DNA of 13,344 nucleotides, taken from contig JAEXNZ010000208.1 in the NCBI GenBank assembly GCA_023439425.1, forward strand, positions 1 through 13,344, given 5' to 3'. The translations under genes were made by a program, and so were the position numbers. The stretch comes from Pseudomonadota bacterium (GTDB taxonomy: Bacteria; Pseudomonadota; Gammaproteobacteria; Xanthomonadales; Xanthomonadaceae). Under the pieces are notes generated by a model. That model was not told the DNA's origin and did not search any database. It worked only from the letters and a program-made list of their open reading frames with translations. This document shows, in pieces, positions 8,346-13,344 of this stretch. The stretch's first letter is position 1. Every line of letters begins with the position of its first letter.

Positions 8346-9046
8346 TCCGTGGCTGGCCCGTGCCGGTACCCGTGGCGGCCGACGCGCTCGGCCTGTCACG
8401 CTACGGCGCGTCGTTGCTTGATGCGCTGGGGCAGGGCACGACGCCGCCGGTCGGGCATGACCCGGCGGCTGCCCGCCTGCTGTCGGTGCTGGCGCAACTG
8501 GGCGCGGTCGTGCAGGCGGCCAACCCCGCCGCGGCGCGACGCCGTGTCAGCTGGTGGGGACGTCTGCTCGGGCGCGATGTCGAACAGGAACTGGACGCGC
8601 ACGACAGTCAGTCGCAACTGGGTGTGCTGCTGGTGCAGGCTGATGCAGCCGCGCAGGGCATCCGTGCGCAGCTGGCGCAGCAGGCGGCGGCACATGAGCG
8701 TGCCACAGATGCCGCCATCACGCTGGACGCCTGGGCCGACGCCGGGCATCTGCAGATGGCCGCGCTGGCTCCGCCACTGCAGGACGTGCTGGCGCAGCGA
8801 CTGGACCATCTGCGCCGCTTGGCGGCGCTGCAGCAGGTCGAGGCGGGGCAGTGGCAACTGCTGCGCGAACAGAACGCGGCGCTGCTGGCCCGCAGCCGGC
8901 GCATCACCGAGACCCTGCTGCCGGCGTGGCGGCAGACGCTGCTGGCCCGTCGTGCGGGCGACCAGCAGCAGCGCGGCCAGCAGGCCGCACAGCTGCTCGC
9001 CCAGATCCATGCCGAAGTCGCCTCGGCGCAGGCTAGACTGGATTGA
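8342..9046 (+). CDS. Uncharacterised helical protein, probable divergent TelA paralogue
   Basis: The protein has 234 residues, is rich in Ala, Gln, Leu and Arg, and has no signal peptide or membrane segment. Its start codon overlaps the ATPase stop (ATGA at 8342-8345) and has only a weak upstream GGA, so translation is probably coupled. Comparing it by eye with the TelA-family product of the next gene, residues 153-197 align without gaps with TelA residues 215-259. Shared positions include R153/R215, L157/L219, L173/L235, L181/L243, P194/P256 and W196/W258, the last two within a PxW[RK] motif. Further upstream, VSWWGRLLGR (69-78) resembles TelA VPVIGGLIDK (106-115). I infer a shortened, diverged TelA homologue, possibly an obligate partner of TelA or an adaptor to the ATPase. 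No enzymatic motif is visible and no function is known to me. The reading frame is well supported by codon usage, length and overlap. Confidence 0.8.
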   Translation: MIRGWPVPVPVAADALGLSRYGASLLDALGQGTTPPVGHDPAAARLLSVLAQLGAVVQAANPAAARRRVSWWGRLLGRDVEQELDAHDSQSQLGVLLVQADAAAQGIRAQLAQQAAAHERATDAAITLDAWADAGHLQMAALAPPLQDVLAQRLDHLRRLAALQQVEAGQWQLLREQNAALLARSRRITETLLPAWRQTLLARRAGDQQQRGQQAAQLLAQIHAEVASAQARLD

Positions 9047-9073
9047 CCCATGCATTTCATTGCCATCCCCTTC

Positions 9074-9080
9074 AAGGAGA
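9074..9080 (+). promoter_or_regulatory. Ribosome binding site that decides the telA start
   Basis: AAGGAGA at 9074-9080 lies 7 nt before the ATG at 9088. The frame is also open from a TTG at 9043 that overlaps the preceding stop, but that start has no comparable site. The ATG at 9088 is therefore chosen and the first 15 codons of the longer frame are discarded. Confidence 0.8.
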
Positions 9081-9087
9081 CTTCGCC

Positions 9088-10188
9088 ATGACCCAGGACA
9101 CGCCGAACAGCTCGGCCCTTGCCGTGGCAGCGCCCACGGTGGATGACGCCACCTTGAAGGCACTGGGCCTGGTCCAGGACGACCTGCCGCGCATCGCCGA
9201 GATCGGCCGCAGCCTGGAGGACATCCGCCCGGGCAATCTGCAGGTGTTCGGGCGCGACGCAGCGGCCAAGACGGCCGCATTCTCCAGCCAGCTGCTGGAC
9301 CAGGTGCGCAACCGTGACCTGGACGCCAGCGGTGAGAAGCTGGGCGAAGTGGTGCGCATTGCACGCACGCTCAACCTGGACGGTTTGACCCAGCGTTCGA
9401 AGGTGCCGGTGATTGGCGGCCTGATCGACAAGCTGCGCGCGTCCAAGTGCGAACTGGTGCAGAAATTCAGCGACACCAACCGCCAGATCGAGCAGCTGCT
9501 CGGCGACGTCGGCAGCCAGCAGGCGCTGATGGGGCAGCGGGTCGGCGAGTTCGACCGCATGCACGAGATCGTGCGCGAAGAGCGTCACGCATTGGGTCTG
9601 CACATCGCCGCCGGCAAGCAGCGTCTGGGGGAGCTTCGGGCGGAACAACAGGCATCGGTTGGCAACGACGACCCGCAGGTGCGCATCCGCCAGGGCGAGC
9701 TGGACAATGCCATCCGCCTGCTCGACAAGCGCGTCGGCGACCTGGTGGTGATGCAGCACGCAGCGGACCAGTCGCTGCCGATGATCCGCCTGATCCAGGC
9801 CAACGCGATCCAGCTGATCGAGAAGTTCAACACGGTTCGCGACATCACCATCCCGTCGTGGAAGCGCCAGTTCGCCATCCAGCTCAGCCTGAGCGAGCAG
9901 AAGAGCGCGGTGGAGCTGTCCAATGCGATTGATGATGCGACCAACGACCTGATGCGCCGCAATGCCGACCTGATGCGCCAGACCTCGGTGGAAACCGCCA
10001 AGGCCAACCAGCGCGCCGTGATCGATGTGGCCACCCTGCGCCATGCGCACGACCAGCTGATCGCCACGGTGGAAGAGGTGCGCACCATCCACCGCGAAGG
10101 CATGCAGCAACGCCAGCAGGCCGAAGTCGAACTCGCGCGCCTGCGCGAAGAGGTGCAGGCGAGATTGGCCGCGCCAACGGCGGGGTGA
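9088..10188 (+). CDS. TelA-family toxic anion resistance protein
   Basis: The protein has 366 residues, the usual size for TelA/KlaA. It is almost wholly helical and predicted cytoplasmic. Family hallmarks visible are LEDIRPGNLQVFGRDAA near 43-60, the central KFSDTNRQIEQLL near 126-138, and the C-terminal block LPMIRLIQANAIQLIEKF (230-247) followed by TIPSWKRQ (254-261). TelA proteins were named from tellurite resistance on plasmid RK2 and also occur in chromosomal stress clusters. Their biochemical role is unresolved; a contribution to cell-envelope or metal/oxyanion stress is the common view. Here the gene is the last of the run, 41 nt after its probable paralogue and downstream of the giant ATPase, so the three may form one complex (inference). 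The C-terminus after about residue 330 is a charged coiled coil. A REP hairpin follows the stop. Confidence 0.9.
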   Translation: MTQDTPNSSALAVAAPTVDDATLKALGLVQDDLPRIAEIGRSLEDIRPGNLQVFGRDAAAKTAAFSSQLLDQVRNRDLDASGEKLGEVVRIARTLNLDGLTQRSKVPVIGGLIDKLRASKCELVQKFSDTNRQIEQLLGDVGSQQALMGQRVGEFDRMHEIVREERHALGLHIAAGKQRLGELRAEQQASVGNDDPQVRIRQGELDNAIRLLDKRVGDLVVMQHAADQSLPMIRLIQANAIQLIEKFNTVRDITIPSWKRQFAIQLSLSEQKSAVELSNAIDDATNDLMRRNADLMRQTSVETAKANQRAVIDVATLRHAHDQLIATVEEVRTIHREGMQQRQQAEVELARLREEVQARLAAPTAG

Positions 10189-10220
10189 TCATGCTGGGTC
10201 GATGACTCGGGGCGAGGTGC

Positions 10221-10243
10221 AGCCACGCAGGGCGTGGCTCTAC
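10221..10243 (-). repeat. SMAG/REP element between convergent telA and trpI
   Basis: Read on the minus strand, GTAG (complement of 10240-10243) heads a perfect 8-bp stem formed by AGCCACGC at 10221-10228 and GCGTGGCT at 10232-10239 with the loop AGG. This is a textbook SMAG unit. It lies between the convergent ends of the TelA gene (stop at 10188) and trpI (stop at 10240), so its hairpin would form in both transcripts and could protect or terminate them, although no T-run flanks it. The TAG stop codon of trpI is part of the GTAG head. Confidence 0.8.
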
Positions 10244-11127
10244 GTCAACTGCGCGCTCAGCCAGTCCGCAAGAACATCCACCCGTGCATCCGCGACGCCT
10301 TCTGGCGTCGCCAACACCCAGAACCCCCCGGTCGCCCCGAAGCCCCACGGGGCCAGCAAGCGCCCGGCCGCCAGCTCATCCAGCACCAGCGGCTCCGGCG
10401 CAATCGCCACGCCCAGCCCGGCCACCGCCGCCTCCAGCAGGTAATAGAGGTGGTCAAACCCGGTGCCCATCACCAGCTGCGCCGGTTCCAACCCATGCGA
10501 CAACGCCCAGTCCGGCCAGGCCTGCGGGCGTGAGGTGGTGTGCAGTAACGGCTCGCCCGGCAACACGGAGGGCGGATGCCCGCGCAGCCGCGCGGCCGCC
10601 GGATGCTGCGGGCTGACCACCACGCCGACCCGCTCCGGTGCCAGCTCACGCACCCGCCACCCCGGCGGCCACGGCGCATGCGCCAGCAGCAACACCGCAT
10701 CCAGCGTCTGCTGATCCGGCGTGAAGCTGCCATCCTGCGCCGACCAGTGCAGCGGCAGCTGTGGCAGGTCGGCCTGTAACTGCTGCAGGCGCGGAATCAT
10801 CCAGCGCGCCAGGATGCTGCCGCTGCAGCCCAGCACCAACGCTTCCGGCCGCTGCCGGCGCTGCAACCCGCTCACCGCCTCGCGGATCTGCCCGAATGCC
10901 CCGGCGCAGGCGGCCTGCAGGGTTTCCCCGGCGGCGGTCAGACGCAGTCCACGTCCGGCGCGCTCGAACAGGGAAAACCCCAGCTGCTCCTCCAGCAGGC
11001 GCAACTGCCGGCTGATGGCCCCGTGGGTCACATGCAGTTGCTGTGCGGCCCGGCCGACACCGCCCAGCCGCGCGGTGGCTTCAAAGCTGCGCAGGGCGTT
11101 GAGCGAGGGCAGGGGAGTGTCACTCAT
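10240..11127 (-). CDS. trpI: LysR-type regulator TrpI, activator of trpBA
   Basis: The protein has 295 residues, normal for LysR regulators. A winged helix-turn-helix fills the N-terminus, with LPSLNALRSFEATARLGGVG followed by RAAQQLHVTHGAISRQLRLLE (about 26-46). The effector domain (about 92-295) contains stretches I recognise from Pseudomonas TrpI, such as GSILARWMIPRLQQL, ELAPERVGVVVSP and YYLLEAAVAGLGVAIAPEPL. The gene is divergent from trpB with a 95-bp gap, as in pseudomonads, where TrpI bound to indoleglycerol phosphate activates trpBA and TrpI represses its own gene. The same control here is inference from homology and layout. The start is supported by AGGAAA 7-8 nt upstream on the minus strand. 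The stop codon lies in a REP element. Confidence 0.87.
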   Translation of the reverse strand: MSDTPLPSLNALRSFEATARLGGVGRAAQQLHVTHGAISRQLRLLEEQLGFSLFERAGRGLRLTAAGETLQAACAGAFGQIREAVSGLQRRQRPEALVLGCSGSILARWMIPRLQQLQADLPQLPLHWSAQDGSFTPDQQTLDAVLLLAHAPWPPGWRVRELAPERVGVVVSPQHPAAARLRGHPPSVLPGEPLLHTTSRPQAWPDWALSHGLEPAQLVMGTGFDHLYYLLEAAVAGLGVAIAPEPLVLDELAAGRLLAPWGFGATGGFWVLATPEGVADARVDVLADWLSAQLT

Positions 11128-11222
11128 GTGAGTTTTCCTGACTGGTCGTGCCAGATAATATCGATATTCCGGTCAGGATGTGTGCGTTAGAGTGAAGCCC
11201 TGTCTCTACCGGCTGTCGCGTC
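11128..11222. promoter_or_regulatory. Divergent trpI-trpBA control region
   Basis: This 95-bp gap separates the divergent trpI and trpB start codons and contains the most AT-rich patch of the window (11155-11168). Visible symmetry: a perfect 12-bp palindrome AATATCGATATT at 11157-11168; CTGG/CCAG at 11142-11145 and 11151-11154; CCTGAC at 11137-11142 mirrored by GTCAGG at 11172-11177; and ACTCA/TGAGT at 11122-11126 and 11129-11133 across the trpI start. LysR regulators bind such interrupted dyads, so TrpI operators are expected here. Candidate -10 boxes are GATAAT at 11154-11159 (plus) and TATTAT, the complement of 11155-11160 (minus), overlapping each other; neither has a good -35, as expected for an activator-dependent promoter. 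Exact start sites cannot be read. Confidence 0.6.
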
Positions 11223-12446
11223 ATGTCCGCATCCCCAACGCCCGTCACCGATTTCCACGCCTACCCGGACGCCAACGGCCATTTCGGCCGCTACGGCGGC
11301 AGCTTCGTCGCTGAAACCCTGATTGGCCCGCTGCAGGAACTGGCCGCCGCCTACGATCAGGCGCGCCAGGACCCCAGCTTCATCGCCGCCTACGACAAGG
11401 ACCTGACCCACTACGTCGGCCGGCCGAGCCCGATCTACCACGCCGAGCGGCTCAGCCAGCAGGTCGGCGGTGCGCAGATCCTGCTCAAGCGCGAAGACCT
11501 GAACCACACCGGCGCGCACAAGATCAACAACACCATCGGCCAGGCCCTGCTGGCCGCGCGGATGGGCAAGAAGCGCATCATTGCCGAGACCGGTGCCGGC
11601 CAGCACGGTGTTGCCAGTGCCACCGTCGCCGCGCGTCTGGGCCTGGAATGCGTGGTCTACATGGGGGCCACCGACATCGAGCGGCAGAAGATCAACGTCT
11701 ACCGCATGAAGCTGCTCGGCGCGACCGTGGTGCCGGTCACCTCCGGCTCGGCCACGCTGAAGGATGCGCTCAATGAAGCCATGCGCGACTGGGTCACCAA
11801 CGTGCGCGACACCTTCTACATCATTGGTACGGTGGCCGGCCCGGACCCGTACCCACGCATGGTGCGCGACTTCAATGCCATCGTTGGCCGCGAAGCGCGT
11901 GCGCAGATGCTTACCGATTACGGCCGTCTGCCGGACGCGATCACCGCTTGCGTGGGCGGCGGCAGTAACGCTATCGGCCTGTTCCATGCCTTTCTCAACG
12001 ACCGCGACGTGCGCATCGTAGGCGCTGAAGCGGCAGGTGACGGCATCGAAACCGGTCGTCATGCTGCGTCCATCGCCGCGGGTCGCCCGGGCGTGCTGCA
12101 TGGCAACCGCACCTATGTGATCTGCGACGATGACGGCCAGATCATCGAAACCCATTCGGTGTCCGCGGGCCTGGATTACCCCGGTGTGGGCCCGGAGCAC
12201 GCGTTCCTGGCCGATACCGGTCGCGCCGAGTACGTCGGCGTCACCGACGAAGAAGCGCTGGCCGCGTTCCACCAGCTGGCGCACAGCGAAGGCATCCTCG
12301 CCGCATTGGAGTCCAGCCATGCAGTGGCGCAGGCGATCAAACTGGCGCGCGAGCTGCCCAAAGACAAGCTGGTGCTGTGCAACCTGTCCGGCCGTGGTGA
12401 CAAGGACGTGCATACCATCGCCGCCCGCGAAGGCCTGGTGCTGTGA
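11223..12446 (+). CDS. trpB: Tryptophan synthase beta chain
   Basis: TrpB joins indole, channelled from TrpA, with L-serine to make L-tryptophan in the cytoplasmic alpha2-beta2 complex, using pyridoxal phosphate. The protein has 407 residues, usual for the family. The PLP lysine is K100 in LNHTGAHKINN, the catalytic glutamate is E122 in AETGAGQHG, the cofactor phosphate loop is GGGSNA at 245-250, HSVSAGLDYPGVGPEH spans 311-326, and SGRGDKD spans 389-395. All expected key residues are present, so it should be active. The ATG at 11223 gives the standard N-terminus, but no Shine-Dalgarno sequence is seen in the 25 nt upstream. The gene heads a two-gene unit with trpA, 42 nt downstream, and is divergent from trpI, which probably activates it. 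Confidence 0.97.
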   Translation: MSASPTPVTDFHAYPDANGHFGRYGGSFVAETLIGPLQELAAAYDQARQDPSFIAAYDKDLTHYVGRPSPIYHAERLSQQVGGAQILLKREDLNHTGAHKINNTIGQALLAARMGKKRIIAETGAGQHGVASATVAARLGLECVVYMGATDIERQKINVYRMKLLGATVVPVTSGSATLKDALNEAMRDWVTNVRDTFYIIGTVAGPDPYPRMVRDFNAIVGREARAQMLTDYGRLPDAITACVGGGSNAIGLFHAFLNDRDVRIVGAEAAGDGIETGRHAASIAAGRPGVLHGNRTYVICDDDGQIIETHSVSAGLDYPGVGPEHAFLADTGRAEYVGVTDEEALAAFHQLAHSEGILAALESSHAVAQAIKLARELPKDKLVLCNLSGRGDKDVHTIAAREGLVL

Positions 12447-12488
12447 CCGCCCGCCACGCAATTGAACTGACTCTGGAACGCGCCTGAC

Positions 12489-13304
12489 ATGTCCGTTGAC
12501 CGTATTGATGCCTGTTTTGCCCGCCTGCGCGCCAGTGGCCGCAAGGCGCTGATTCCCTTCGTCACCGCCGGAGATCCCGGTCTGGACGCGACCGTGCCGG
12601 TGATGCATGCGCTGGCCGCGGCCGGTGCCGATGTGATCGAGCTCGGCGTGCCGTTCTCCGACCCCATGGCCGACGGCCCCACCATCCAGCGCAGTTCGGA
12701 GCGCGCGTTGGCGCGGGGGGCGGGCCTGACCTATGTGCTGGACGCCGTGCGCGACTTCCGTCGCGATGACGCCAACACACCGGTGGTATTGATGGGCTAC
12801 CTGAATCCGATCGAGATCCGCGGCACTGAACGTTTCGCGCAGGACGCGATCAGTGCCGGGGTAGATGGCGTGCTGCTGGTGGATCTGCCGCCCGAAGAAG
12901 CGGAAGAAACCCTGGCGATCTTTGAGCAGGCCGGCCTGGCCTTGATCCTGCTGGCTTCGCCGACCACCGCGGATGCCCGTCTGGACAAGCTCTCAGCAAT
13001 GGCGCGTGGCTACCTGTATTACGTGAGCTTTGCCGGCGTGACGGGTGCCTCTGATCGCCTCGACAGCGACGCCGCCGGTGCACGTCTGCGGACCCTGCGT
13101 GGGCGTTCGTCGGTTCCGGTGGTGGCTGGCTTTGGCATCAAGGACGCGGCCAGTGCGGCGGCGATGGCGAAGGAGGCCGACGGTGTGGTGGTGGGCAGTG
13201 CGCTGGTGGCGGCGCTGGCGGAGGCAGATGGCCCGGACGCCGCAGCTGCGGTAGCGAAGACCTTCCTCGAACCCCTCCGCAAGGCGCTGGACAGCGCCTC
13301 CTGA
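12489..13304 (+). CDS. trpA: Tryptophan synthase alpha chain
   Basis: TrpA cleaves indole-3-glycerol phosphate to indole and glyceraldehyde 3-phosphate and passes indole to TrpB through an internal tunnel. The protein has 271 residues, typical for this TIM-barrel enzyme. The catalytic glutamate is E51 in VIELGVPFSDP and the second catalytic acid is D62 in MADGPTIQ. The mobile loop AGVTGAS and the phosphate-binding VVAGFGIKD are present. A modest GGAA at 12475-12478 lies 10 nt before the ATG. The gene follows trpB by 42 nt without a terminator and should share its transcript. The gene that normally follows in related genomes, often accD, is outside the window. Confidence 0.97.
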   Translation: MSVDRIDACFARLRASGRKALIPFVTAGDPGLDATVPVMHALAAAGADVIELGVPFSDPMADGPTIQRSSERALARGAGLTYVLDAVRDFRRDDANTPVVLMGYLNPIEIRGTERFAQDAISAGVDGVLLVDLPPEEAEETLAIFEQAGLALILLASPTTADARLDKLSAMARGYLYYVSFAGVTGASDRLDSDAAGARLRTLRGRSSVPVVAGFGIKDAASAAAMAKEADGVVVGSALVAALAEADGPDAAAAVAKTFLEPLRKALDSAS

Positions 13305-13307
13305 CGT

Positions 13308-13343
13308 GGCCCGCGCCCCCCCCACCGGGCGGCGGCGGGGGCC
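13308..13343 (+). other. G/C-monotonous imperfect hairpin at the window end
   Basis: After the trpA stop, GGCCC at 13308-13312 pairs with GGGCC at 13339-13343, and a run of eight C (13316-13323) faces G-rich triplets with a few mismatches. It could be the stem of a terminator after trpA whose T-run lies beyond the end, or it could be unreliable sequence at a contig end. The data here do not separate these options. Confidence 0.25.
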
Positions 13344-13344
13344 C

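Noticed and set aside
9043..9087. TTG at 9043 as the telA start, overlapping the upstream stop
   Set aside because: The ATG at 9088 has a near-perfect AAGGAGA 7 nt upstream and gives the usual TelA length.
11187..12608. 473-codon minus-strand open frame antisense to trpB and the start of trpA
   Set aside because: trpB and trpA are unambiguous with all catalytic residues; the antisense frame has no motif and spans two genes.

Overview
This GC-rich window most likely comes from a Stenotrophomonas-type member of the Xanthomonadaceae (Gammaproteobacteria). The main clue is a set of short palindromic elements headed by the tetranucleotide GTAG, the hallmark of the SMAG-type REP repeats of Stenotrophomonas. 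The divergent trpI / trpBA arrangement, known from pseudomonads, and the very GC-rich third codon positions also fit. The species call is inference.

Layout. Positions 1-189 hold a REP hairpin and a second hairpin in the leader of the first gene. Positions 190-10188 are a tightly packed, same-strand run of five genes: a YqiJ/NfeD-like membrane protein with an OB-fold-like tail; a YqiK-like flotillin; a giant 1794-residue coiled-coil AAA ATPase of the family annotated as 'DNA repair ATPase'; a 234-residue uncharacterised protein; and a TelA-family 'toxic anion resistance' protein. Three of the four junctions show coupling or strong ribosome binding sites: ATGA overlaps at 867-870 and 8342-8345, and AAGGAGA before telA. 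The fourth junction, between flotillin and ATPase, carries two hairpins that look like a REP doublet. A canonical SMAG repeat closes the run at 10221-10243. The last part is a tryptophan locus: trpI on the minus strand (10240-11127), a 95-bp AT-richer control region, then trpB and trpA on the plus strand.

How the genes may work together. YqiJ-type and YqiK-type proteins are a known partner pair that forms flotillin-like membrane assemblies. TelA proteins belong to tellurite/stress-response neighbourhoods. The giant ATPase is large enough to act as a remodelling machine. The fusion-like packing of all five suggests one membrane-anchored ATP-driven stress or envelope-maintenance system; no member has an experimentally settled biochemical role that I can name. 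By reading the proteins against each other, I found that the unnamed 234-residue protein aligns without gaps over about 44 residues with the C-terminal part of the adjacent TelA protein, including its Pro-x-Trp motif. It is probably a divergent TelA paralogue and a dedicated partner. The trp genes form an independent unit for the last two reactions of tryptophan synthesis under an LysR-type activator.

No tRNA, rRNA, CRISPR array, insertion sequence or broken gene was seen. The last 30 or so bases are extremely G/C-monotonous and may be a poor-quality sequence end.
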